Of a stretch of DNA of 5,347 nucleotides, positions 1 to 5,347 are shown piece after piece. Made by a program: the position numbers and the translations under genes. Positions within the stretch are counted from its first letter, which is position 1; each line of letters begins with the position of its first letter. This stretch comes from Nanobdellota archaeon. Lineage in GTDB: Archaea; Nanobdellota; Nanobdellia; Woesearchaeales; GW2011-AR15. The stretch is taken from NCBI GenBank assembly GCA_018815145.1, contig JAHIYL010000298.1, positions 1-5,347 on the forward strand. The letters are read 5' to 3'. The notes beneath the pieces were generated by a model. The model had not been told where the DNA came from. It saw only the letters and a list, made by a program, of their open reading frames with translations, and did not search any database.

Positions 1-642
1 CTCTCTGATGCATTCTTGTCTTTCAGGATCCCAACCATTAAGAAACTCTTCCCATACCTCGAGCTCAGGCCCTTGAACTAGTATCTCCCCATGATCTTCT
101 CCTTGATCAACAATGATTACTGATGAACGGGTAACTGGATAATTGTCATTGAGAACATCATATACAGCATCATCTCCAGTGTATTGTCTTTGATGATCAT
201 GATCCAAATTCAACTCACTCGGATGAACATTTATCATCCTATCCTTAAACTCAGTCAGTAAAGGTTCTTTTACCATACGCATGTATCCACCGAGGACAAT
301 CAGATCAATATTGTAACCTACCTCCCTTTCAAATCGTCTGAGAGTTTCAACAATGTGCTCATTGAATTCAAGACTTCTTTTCTCATACTCTGCTTCCCGT
401 TCAGGATACCCTTTGGCTTTTTTCCAGCTTCCACATGCTTTGTAACCATTCAATACTTGCTTTGGAACATCAGCCAACTCTTCTAATGTCAAGAGTCCTG
501 CTTTTGGTCTGTCAGAAAACACCATAGCAGGTGTTATCAACTTGGAACATTCTCTAAGGTTGGTTCCACTTCCAGATCCAAATCCTACCCAGTGAAAATC
601 ATCTGGTGGACCAGAATAGATAGGAATAATGTTTTCTGCCAT
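1..642 (-). CDS. purN: Divergent PurN-type formyltransferase (phosphoribosylglycinamide formyltransferase family), partial, C-terminus beyond window
   Basis: Translating the minus strand from ATG at 642-640 gives 214 codons without a stop up to the window edge, so the C-terminus is missing. The probable role is transfer of a formyl group from 10-formyl-tetrahydrofolate to GAR, the third step of cytosolic purine synthesis. What I see: a glycine-rich loop GSGSGTNLRE (residues 22-31), VFSDRP (41-46), LGGYMRMV (117-124), NVHPS (138-142) and a D-x-G motif with D183. N138, H140 and D183 align with the E. coli PurN catalytic Asn106, His108 and Asp144. Odd points: the loop after HPS is about 7 residues longer than in E. 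coli PurN and lacks the usual LLP...G..H stretch, the residue matching His137 is Ile, and residues 72-108 form a charged helical insert. It starts 15 bp after the purD stop with no Shine-Dalgarno sequence, which suggests co-transcription. The family is clear; exact substrate specificity is inferred from purD adjacency. Confidence 0.83.
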   Translation of the reverse strand, partial: MAENIIPIYSGPPDDFHWVGFGSGSGTNLRECSKLITPAMVFSDRPKAGLLTLEELADVPKQVLNGYKACGSWKKAKGYPEREAEYEKRSLEFNEHIVETLRRFEREVGYNIDLIVLGGYMRMVKEPLLTEFKDRMINVHPSELNLDHDHQRQYTGDDAVYDVLNDNYPVTRSSVIIVDQGEDHGEILVQGPELEVWEEFLNGWDPERQECIRE

Positions 643-657
643 TTTCAAATTTTTTAA

Positions 658-1944
658 TTATCTCTCTAATCCTTTTGCGCCAATATCTCTTCTATGATAT
701 TCATTGTGCCAAGATATCTGCTCTACACCCTGATATGCAGCAATCATTGCATTTGCAATCCTGTCCCCGAATCCCGTGACTCCCAGAACTCTACCGCCAG
801 CAGTAAAGTAATCAGGACTATCAAATCCTGTCCCTGCATGGAACACTTCAACATTGGGCAGTGTCTTTGCCTGATTCAAACCCCTAATCTGAAAACCTTT
901 CTTGTATTCATTAGGATAACCACCACTTGCCATTACAACACAGCATGCTGCTCCAGACTTGGTCCTAATATCATATTTATGGAGGCTGCTGTTTGTGCAG
1001 GCAATCATAAGCTCAAAAAGATCTCCATCAACCAAAGGCAAAACAACTTGTGTTTCTGGGTCTCCAAAACGGCAGTTGAACTCGACAACTTTTGGATTTC
1101 CCTGCTTGTCTATTTTTAGCCCCACATAAAGGCATCCAGTGTATGGTTTGCCTTCATCAGCCATTCCTTCAATTGTCGGGACTAATATGTCATTGTAAGT
1201 CTTCCAGAGAACACCATCTGTCACAACAGGAGCTGGAGCATAAGCACCCATACCACCTGTATTCTTGCCCACATCTCCATCACCAATTGGTTTATGGTCT
1301 TGGCTTGAAACCAGCATCTTGATGGTCTTTCCATCAGTCAGAGCAAGGATTGATGCTTCTTCTCCTTCAAGGTAATCCTCAATCACAATTCGATTCCCTG
1401 CATCACCAAATTTTTTCTTCTGCATAATCTGGTCAATAGCAACGATTGCTTCAAGTTTATCATGGCAAACATATACACCTTTTCCTGCAGCAAGACCATC
1501 TGCCTTGACCACCATCTTGGTATCTCTTCCAGATACATACCCTCTTGCATCTGCAGGATCAGTGAATACACCAAAATCTGCTGTTGGAATATTATGTCTT
1601 GTCATGAATCTTTTTGCTTCAATCTTGCTTCCTTCAAGCATTGCAGCACCTTTAGTCGGACCAAAGATAGGCATCCAATGAATATTTCGTTCTTGAAAAT
1701 AATCCACTATTCCATCCACTAATGGTGCTTCTGGACCAACAACCGTTAATCCTACATTCTGTTTTGCAAAAGCATAAACAGCTTCAAAATCACACATATC
1801 AAGAATAGGCATTGTCTCTGCAACATCACACATTCCAGCATTACCTGGAGCGACATAGACATTATTCACATGCCTGCTCTGTTTCAACTTCCAAGCCAAC
1901 GCATGTTCGCGTCCTCCTGAACCTAGAATCAATACATTACCCAT
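658..1944 (-). CDS. purD: Phosphoribosylamine-glycine ligase (GAR synthetase)
   Basis: This ATP-grasp enzyme joins glycine to 5-phosphoribosylamine to make GAR, the second step of purine synthesis. The 428-residue product is essentially the length of E. coli PurD (429). Visible landmarks in order: N-terminal nucleotide-fold start NVLILGSGGREHAL (3-16), APGNAG (32-37), VVGPEAPLVDG (68-78), the ATP-grasp lid/ATP-binding segment VVKADGLAAGKGV (145-157), IEDYLEGEEAS (188-198), DHKPIGDGDVGKNTGGMGAY (216-235), and the family signature RFGDPETQ (292-299) preceded by VEFN, carrying metal-binding Glu/Asn residues. The C-terminal domain has AGGRVLGVTGFG (382-393) and ends in a RRDIG motif (418-422). 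I chose ATG at 1944-1942 over an in-frame GTG at 1995. The family N-terminus begins exactly there, GGAG lies 7 bases upstream, and the predicted transcription start (about 1980) is downstream of that GTG. All active-site motifs look intact. It is followed closely by the PurN-type gene. Confidence 0.97.
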   Translation of the reverse strand: MGNVLILGSGGREHALAWKLKQSRHVNNVYVAPGNAGMCDVAETMPILDMCDFEAVYAFAKQNVGLTVVGPEAPLVDGIVDYFQERNIHWMPIFGPTKGAAMLEGSKIEAKRFMTRHNIPTADFGVFTDPADARGYVSGRDTKMVVKADGLAAGKGVYVCHDKLEAIVAIDQIMQKKKFGDAGNRIVIEDYLEGEEASILALTDGKTIKMLVSSQDHKPIGDGDVGKNTGGMGAYAPAPVVTDGVLWKTYNDILVPTIEGMADEGKPYTGCLYVGLKIDKQGNPKVVEFNCRFGDPETQVVLPLVDGDLFELMIACTNSSLHKYDIRTKSGAACCVVMASGGYPNEYKKGFQIRGLNQAKTLPNVEVFHAGTGFDSPDYFTAGGRVLGVTGFGDRIANAMIAAYQGVEQISWHNEYHRRDIGAKGLER

Positions 1945-1953
1945 ACTTTCACT

Positions 1954-1960
1954 CCGAACC
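1954..1960 (-). promoter_or_regulatory. Shine-Dalgarno-like site for purD
   Basis: On the minus strand the bases before the purD ATG read GGAGTGAAAGT, giving a GGAG core 7 bases from the start codon. This is close to the archaeal 16S-complementary GGAGGTG. It decides the start at 1944 rather than the upstream in-frame GTG. Confidence 0.55.
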
Positions 1961-2001
1961 AGAAGACACCGTTCCCCATCTGAGAAGTCACGCACTGCCA
2001 G

Positions 2002-2010
2002 AATATAAAA
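2002..2010 (-). promoter_or_regulatory. Probable TATA box of the purD-purN operon
   Basis: The minus strand reads TTTTATATT here, matching the archaeal TATA consensus TTTAWATA. A transcription start 26-27 bases downstream would lie near 1980, giving a leader of about 35 nt that contains the GGAG site. The assignment is by motif and spacing only; no start site was measured. Confidence 0.55.
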
Positions 2011-2050
2011 TTTACTATTTTGTCGTCGAGAAACTTGTCATGAGTCGGTG

Positions 2051-2079
2051 ACGAAAATGGATTTAAATCTTATTTTCGT
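2051..2079. repeat. Inverted repeat spanning the 3' end of the AbrB-PhoU gene
   Basis: An 8-base perfect inverted repeat (ACGAAAAT at 2051-2058, ATTTTCGT at 2072-2079) encloses a 10-bp perfect palindrome (GATTTAAATC, 2060-2069). The two layers are offset by one base on one side and two on the other. The minus-strand gene's stop codon (2072-2070) lies inside. The RNA could fold into a hairpin, and its 3' arm contains a short U-run, so it may aid transcript ending or mRNA 3' stability. No long T-tract follows on the minus strand, so it is not a textbook terminator. A protein-binding site for the purD promoter just beyond is an alternative. Confidence 0.5.
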
Positions 2080-2897
2080 TCAATAAACAGACCTAGATTG
2101 TCATACAAAAGTTCTTCTAAGCAGAAACATAAGCCATGCACAAACTTTTTCTGTTCAAGCCCTCTTCGAAATGCCATAAGAGAAGTATATACCTTCATAA
2201 AATCCTTTGTAAAAAGGCATTCAGTGAAGATATCAATCATTTTTGAGATGTTCTTTGCAAGAAGCACATCTTTTCCTATACATTTTCCAACCCCACTCAA
2301 TAGATCTCCTGCAGACTCAAGCGTAGCACAAAGCAGGAATTGCTTGTATGAGTCGGAATCCCGCAAGTATTTGTTTATGTATCTCATGCAATACCTTAGA
2401 TTATAATCAAGAACATGTTCTTGCTCCTTCATCTGAACAAGTGTTCCATCTCCTAAAGCTATATCAACCAATAACTTGGCTTGTTGTGTAAGAAGATGTG
2501 TTGCTCTTCTCAGGACTTTTGCAAAATTATCCTCAGGAACTGAAATTATACTGGATATTGTAAGCGAGTCCTTGCCATATTCTTCAACAATCATTCCCAG
2601 TAAGATATTTGCAACTTCCTGGACAAGCATTATGTCATCGAATTGAACCAGTATTTTGTCATAACCCTGAACATATGCCCCAATGATCTTGTGATATGTT
2701 GCGTTTCTTTCATGATTCCTCAAATCAAGTTTGATCTGCTCTGGTTTCTGTCGGGTGTCGGTAGTGATTCGCAATGAATTACCCTTCTCTAACACTTTGA
2801 TAACATCCCCTGCCTCTAACCCTCTTTTCCTGAGCCATTTGGCAGGCAAAGTTACAGTGAGTGCATTTCTTCCTTGACGTACAAGCTTTCTTTCCAT
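2070..2897 (-). CDS. AbrB-domain / PhoU-like transcriptional regulator
   Basis: The 275-residue protein has two recognisable parts. Residues 1-46 form an AbrB/SpoVT/MazE-type swapped-hairpin DNA-binding domain, with the typical run LVRQGRNALTVTLPAKWLR followed by LEAGDVIKV and a short strand. Residues 52-120 form a linker with NATYHKIIGAYVQGYDKI, a stretch common in archaeal members. Residues 123-275 are helix-rich and PhoU-like; LESAGDLLSGVGK (193-205) corresponds to the LERIGDHA..IA-type metal-site motif of PhoU. Bacterial PhoU proteins restrain phosphate uptake and phosphate two-component signalling; archaeal AbrB-PhoU fusions are generally annotated as phosphate uptake regulators, with targets mostly untested. 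No phosphate transporter is visible here. It is divergent from the phosphatase gene over 98 bp, and a palindrome overlaps its own promoter, which suggests autoregulation. ATG at 2897 begins directly at the AbrB fold, and a weak AGGT lies 6 bases upstream. Confidence 0.87.
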   Translation of the reverse strand: MERKLVRQGRNALTVTLPAKWLRKRGLEAGDVIKVLEKGNSLRITTDTRQKPEQIKLDLRNHERNATYHKIIGAYVQGYDKILVQFDDIMLVQEVANILLGMIVEEYGKDSLTISSIISVPEDNFAKVLRRATHLLTQQAKLLVDIALGDGTLVQMKEQEHVLDYNLRYCMRYINKYLRDSDSYKQFLLCATLESAGDLLSGVGKCIGKDVLLAKNISKMIDIFTECLFTKDFMKVYTSLMAFRRGLEQKKFVHGLCFCLEELLYDNLGLFIERK

Positions 2898-2928
2898 TTC
2901 TTAACCTATTTGAATATCTATGTTGTAA

Positions 2929-2940
2929 TGTTATATAACA
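2929..2940. promoter_or_regulatory. Perfect 12-bp palindrome overlapping the regulator's promoter, candidate operator
   Basis: TGTTATATAACA is its own reverse complement. It covers the likely TATA box of the minus-strand AbrB-PhoU gene. AbrB-type dimers bind AT-rich symmetric sites, so autoregulation is a reasonable inference. The surrounding region is so AT-rich that a chance palindrome cannot be excluded. Confidence 0.4.
2931..2938 (-). promoter_or_regulatory. Probable TATA box of the AbrB-PhoU gene
   Basis: TTATATAA is centred about 37 bases upstream of the ATG at 2897, predicting a transcription start near 2908 and a leader of about 10 nt. The box is palindromic, so its strand is set by gene position rather than by sequence. 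Confidence 0.5.
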
Positions 2941-2960
2941 AATATAACTAATATAGGATA

Positions 2961-2969
2961 TATATAAAT
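2961..2969 (+). promoter_or_regulatory. Probable TATA box of the IMPase-family gene
   Basis: TATATAAAT lies inside a longer AT run (2958-2969), centred about 31 bases before the ATG at 2996. This predicts a very short leader (about 5 nt) or a leaderless transcript. No Shine-Dalgarno sequence precedes the ATG, which agrees. Confidence 0.55.
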
Positions 2970-2995
2970 CTTTCTAAGTAAACATAACCAATACA

Positions 2996-3808
2996 ATGGT
3001 AGACGAACAACAATTATTGGAAGTGGTCATCGACGCTGCAGCCAATGCAGGAGAATATTTGACACAGAACGCTTTTACCCTCGCAAATGTGGAATGGAAG
3101 GACTCTGACAACCCAGTCACTTACCTAGACAGGCAAGCTGAAATTATGATAAGGAATGCATTGGAATCTCGGCTAGAATATAGCATCAACCTAGTTGGAG
3201 AAGAACAACCAGACACAGTAAATGGCGCAATAATTACAGGATATATTGATCCTATTGATGGAACAAAATCATATCTTTCCAAAACATTCAGATCTACTGT
3301 TAGTATTGGCGTATCAGAAAGAACAGATCATCAAGAGAAACTGATAATGGGTGTAGTTTATGATTTCATGAGAGACATAATGTATGTTGGCCATAGGGAT
3401 ACAGGATTTATCAGATTCAGAGGAGAACAACATTCATTTCCTCAAAGACTGGAAGGCCCACCAAAGATTTCAGTAGGTGACAAATCAATCTATCATGTAC
3501 AAAAAAAGGTGTCAGAGATACCTGATCAAATAAAGATAACAAAACCTGACGGGTCTATCGCCCTGGGCCTTGTAGGAGTTGTCAACGGCAATTATGATGC
3601 CATGGTTGCCCACTCTGCAAAAGGCAATAGCTGGGATGTTGCAGGCGGAATCTGCATACTCGAATCCCAAGGAATCAATGTTACTGACAAGTATGGAAGA
3701 CCAATAGATTTACAGAGACCAAATAAGGGATTAATTGCGATCAGACCAGAGTATGAAGAGATTATAAGACCTCTTGTGGAATTGCCTAATCCTGAGAGGA
3801 TGTTATGA
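2996..3808 (+). CDS. Inositol monophosphatase-family phosphatase (IMPase/FBPase/CysQ superfamily)
   Basis: The 270-residue product is the usual length for this Mg2+-dependent, Li+-sensitive phosphomonoesterase family. Metal-binding motifs are all present: D45 in VTYLDRQAE, GEE (68-70), DPIDGT (85-90, preceded by YI) and WDVAGG (213-218), the last being the WDxAA-type motif whose Asp binds metal. GSIALGLVGVVNGNYDAMVA (186-205) matches the family segment that shapes the substrate pocket. Archaeal members often hydrolyse both inositol-1-phosphate and fructose-1,6-bisphosphate; others act on 3'-phosphoadenosine 5'-phosphate or NADP. The sequence alone does not settle which. It is divergent from the PhoU-like regulator, so phosphate-linked control is possible but unproven. 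No signal peptide is present, so it should be cytosolic. The catalytic set is complete. Start ATG at 2996 fits the TATA spacing. Confidence 0.92.
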   Translation: MVDEQQLLEVVIDAAANAGEYLTQNAFTLANVEWKDSDNPVTYLDRQAEIMIRNALESRLEYSINLVGEEQPDTVNGAIITGYIDPIDGTKSYLSKTFRSTVSIGVSERTDHQEKLIMGVVYDFMRDIMYVGHRDTGFIRFRGEQHSFPQRLEGPPKISVGDKSIYHVQKKVSEIPDQIKITKPDGSIALGLVGVVNGNYDAMVAHSAKGNSWDVAGGICILESQGINVTDKYGRPIDLQRPNKGLIAIRPEYEEIIRPLVELPNPERML

Positions 3809-3834
3809 ACAATGACGTACAATTCACCAATAAC

Positions 3835-3845
3835 TTTATATAAAA
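3835..3845 (+). promoter_or_regulatory. Strong TATA box of the lipoprotein-membrane protein operon
   Basis: TTTATATAAAA is a near-ideal archaeal TATA box. It is centred 27 bases before the ATG at 3867, exactly the box-to-start distance expected if transcription begins at or next to the A of ATG. This predicts a leaderless mRNA; no Shine-Dalgarno sequence is seen upstream. Confidence 0.7.
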
Positions 3846-3866
3846 GATTATTGGATATATACTTGT

Positions 3867-4679
3867 ATGATCCTTTGGATAATTGCTAAAAGAATTCCTT
3901 TAATCCTATTTACTTTCCTGCTTGTTTCTTGCACCCGAATTGAAAGATTCGATTTTCAAGAGACAGATCTCAAATACTTCGAATTTGTGCATGAAAATCC
4001 TTCTTGTGAAATATACTGTGATATTGAGTACATAGTTGTCTCTAACGGGATGACTCTTACAAAGACAAAGGATTTTGTGGGCAGAGAGATCATAATTGGA
4101 AAAATCGATCCTGTTGACGCGGAAAAACTTGTAAGACAAACAGAAACTCAGCTGGGAGATTTAAGTAATGGCGGCATTGATTGCAGAGACTGCAATATCA
4201 ATCACATTTTTTACGGTGACAAATCAAAGACACAGGCTTTCACTACCTATGTTGATGAAGCTCCTGAATTTATTCAAAATATCCATACTGATACAGAACG
4301 AGTATTGCAAAGTCAACAGATACCTGATCAGTTTTTTATGAACCTGGTTTTCAAGAAGAATAACGAATTTGCAAAGGATTATCATTTTTTTCCTGATGGG
4401 ACAGTATTGATTGAGGAATTTGGGGAACTAAATGGAAACCTTATCTCATCTGAAATAGTAAAGATTGACAAATCAGATATGGATACTATTCGTTTATCGA
4501 TTGAAGACGGTTTCTTCACCTCTGAGGATGATTCAGATACTTGCTGGAAGAAAAAACTAGACTATGGATACATACAAGTACTTGACAAAGACAAACATAA
4601 CTTTGTTTTTATCTGTGGCATAGGAGATAGCTCTGCAGATAGACTATTTAATAAGCTAGTAAGCAAGGTGGGTGGATGA
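3867..4679 (+). CDS. Predicted lipoprotein with two tandem copies of a cysteine-containing domain, function unknown
   Basis: The 270-residue protein opens with KRIPLILFTFLLVSC (8-22): a short positive stretch, a hydrophobic core and a lipobox-like LVSC with C22 as the possible lipidated residue. The mature part should lie outside the membrane. It holds six more cysteines: C47 and C51, C106 and C109, C226, C250; an even number, so disulfides are possible. It appears to be an internal duplication. Y55...G61 matches Y172...G178, KID-x-x-D at 79-84 matches 199-204, C106 matches C226, and DK at 118-119 matches 240-241, all 117-122 residues apart. Each unit looks like strands, then a helix, then two strands and a final helix. 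From memory the layout resembles small secreted domains such as DUF6438, a tentative comparison. No catalytic motif is recognised. It is the first gene of an operon whose second gene overlaps its stop codon. Confidence 0.8.
   Translation: MILWIIAKRIPLILFTFLLVSCTRIERFDFQETDLKYFEFVHENPSCEIYCDIEYIVVSNGMTLTKTKDFVGREIIIGKIDPVDAEKLVRQTETQLGDLSNGGIDCRDCNINHIFYGDKSKTQAFTTYVDEAPEFIQNIHTDTERVLQSQQIPDQFFMNLVFKKNNEFAKDYHFFPDGTVLIEEFGELNGNLISSEIVKIDKSDMDTIRLSIEDGFFTSEDDSDTCWKKKLDYGYIQVLDKDKHNFVFICGIGDSSADRLFNKLVSKVGG
4666..4670 (+). promoter_or_regulatory. Shine-Dalgarno-like site for the downstream membrane protein
   Basis: AGGTG lies inside the end of the lipoprotein gene, 5 bases before ATG 4676 and 8 before ATG 4679. 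As an internal operon gene it has a ribosome site, in contrast with the leaderless first gene. The spacing fits the second ATG slightly better. Confidence 0.4.
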
Positions 4680-5347
4680 TGAAAAGTAAATGGATATTTA
4701 TTTTACTATTTGTTGTCATTGGTAATTATGTGACTGCACTTGTATTTATACCCCCAATAATATACTTTGCATCTGTAAGCCTAATAGGTTTTATTACCAA
4801 TATGTTTCTTTTTTTGGCAGTGTGGCTGGCAATCAAAGGATTTATCAACCGCTCGTATTTTGGCAAGCCAGTACATGAAATCGTATCAATAGTACTTGGT
4901 TGGATTGGAAAGATAGTAATTATTATACTCTCAGCAATAGTGCCGTTATTGGTTTTAAAACCCATAATACCTCTTGAGATTGCAATTTCAAGCTTAATAG
5001 CGGGAGTGATATGTCTTATTGTGCTTTTCCTAAATGATTTCAGAAGAATTAGGTTGATTCAGAAGAAGGAAAAGCTGGCAATGGTTAGATCTGTAACGTT
5101 ACTATCACTTGTTGTGATAATAATAACCTTTGCATCTGCATCATTTGCTTTGGAAACCAAAGCACTACATATAGATAAGGAATCAGGAGCTGTTGTGCAA
5201 ACAGATGCACCGTCAGTATCTGAAAAGCTACTGCAAAAAAGTAAGATTGCAGGTGACTTCGCTGGAAAGCTTGCAGAACCCGCACCAAGCTTTAGTCCTC
5301 AATTTGATTCTGACGCAGAAGACTCATTTGGAGATGATGTTGCATTA
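4676..5347 (+). CDS. Multi-pass membrane protein with an acidic extracytoplasmic C-terminal region, partial, function unknown
   Basis: An open frame runs from tandem start codons (ATG 4676, ATG 4679) to the right edge without a stop, 224 or 223 codons. It overlaps the lipoprotein stop by 4 bases (or 1 with the second ATG), which implies translational coupling. Counting from the second Met, hydrophobic segments lie at about 5-31, 34-53, 68-96, 100-118 and 136-157. The positive loops (KGFINRSYFGK at 53-63 and FRRIRLIQKKEK at 121-132) sit on the same side as the N-terminal KSK. The positive-inside rule therefore gives five passes with the N-terminus in and the C-terminus out. The last segment ends in ASASFALE, like a signal-peptide end, and is followed by a polar region ending in acidic residues (DSDAEDSFGDD). 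I recognise no family. It probably works with the lipoprotein at the cell surface. Confidence 0.78.
   Translation, partial: MMKSKWIFILLFVVIGNYVTALVFIPPIIYFASVSLIGFITNMFLFLAVWLAIKGFINRSYFGKPVHEIVSIVLGWIGKIVIIILSAIVPLLVLKPIIPLEIAISSLIAGVICLIVLFLNDFRRIRLIQKKEKLAMVRSVTLLSLVVIIITFASASFALETKALHIDKESGAVVQTDAPSVSEKLLQKSKIAGDFAGKLAEPAPSFSPQFDSDAEDSFGDDVAL

Noticed and set aside
694..1722. Plus-strand open frames at 694-1119, 1092-1322 and 1462-1722, and a minus-strand frame at 1383-1574
   Set aside because: All lie within purD, whose conserved motifs run unbroken through this region. Their translations show no domain-like pattern and they lack start signals.
2018..2060. Possible small RNA (C/D-box-like GTGACGA near 2049) or tRNA-like fold in the 1945-2069 gap
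   Set aside because: The C-box match has a mismatch, no paired D box (CTGA) lies at a suitable distance, and there is no acceptor stem or T-loop motif for a tRNA.
2041..2358. Repeated short word ATGAGTCGG near 2040 and 2349
   Set aside because: A single 9-bp match over this length is expected by chance and the flanks do not match.
1812..2406. Plus-strand open frames at 1812-2051 and 2098-2406
   Set aside because: These are antisense to purD and the AbrB-PhoU gene respectively. The first crosses the purD promoter, and neither gives a recognisable protein.
3592..4139. Minus-strand frames at 3592-3822 and 3906-4139
   Set aside because: Antisense to the IMPase-family gene and the lipoprotein gene, with no promoter or ribosome site and no protein features.
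4726..5288. Minus-strand frames at 4726-4965 and 5085-5288
   Set aside because: They oppose the membrane-protein gene, which has convincing transmembrane segments, a coupled start and a frame open to the window edge. The antisense frames are by-products.

Overview
The window looks archaeal. It is AT-rich and carries canonical TATA boxes about 27-37 bp upstream of start codons. Some starts have very short or no leaders, and one gene encodes an AbrB-type DNA-binding domain fused to a PhoU-like helical domain, an architecture typical of archaea. I cannot place it more precisely. A DPANN or other small-genome archaeal lineage is possible, but the two purine-synthesis genes argue against a fully auxotrophic symbiont.

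Layout. On the minus strand, positions 1-642 hold the N-terminal 214 codons of a divergent PurN-type formyltransferase that runs off the left edge. Immediately upstream in the same transcription direction lies purD (658-1944), 15 bp away, so the two form a purine-synthesis operon. A 125-bp gap (1945-2069) holds the purD promoter and leader and an inverted repeat at the end of the next gene. The AbrB-PhoU regulator (2070-2897, minus) is divergent from an inositol-monophosphatase-family phosphatase (2996-3808, plus). They share a very AT-rich 98-bp region with two opposing TATA boxes and a perfect 12-bp palindrome. Further right, a strong TATA box drives an apparently leaderless operon of a predicted lipoprotein (3867-4679) and an overlapping multi-pass membrane protein (4676 to beyond the right edge).

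How the genes work together. PurD makes glycinamide ribonucleotide (GAR), and PurN would formylate it in the next step. The PhoU-like regulator and the phosphatase may both relate to phosphate metabolism, but that rests only on family and position. The lipoprotein and membrane protein are translationally coupled and are probably an envelope pair of unknown function. The clearest new observation is that the lipoprotein is an internal tandem duplication: four landmarks recur at a spacing of 117-122 residues. I see no mobile element, CRISPR array, tRNA, rRNA or obvious defence system.
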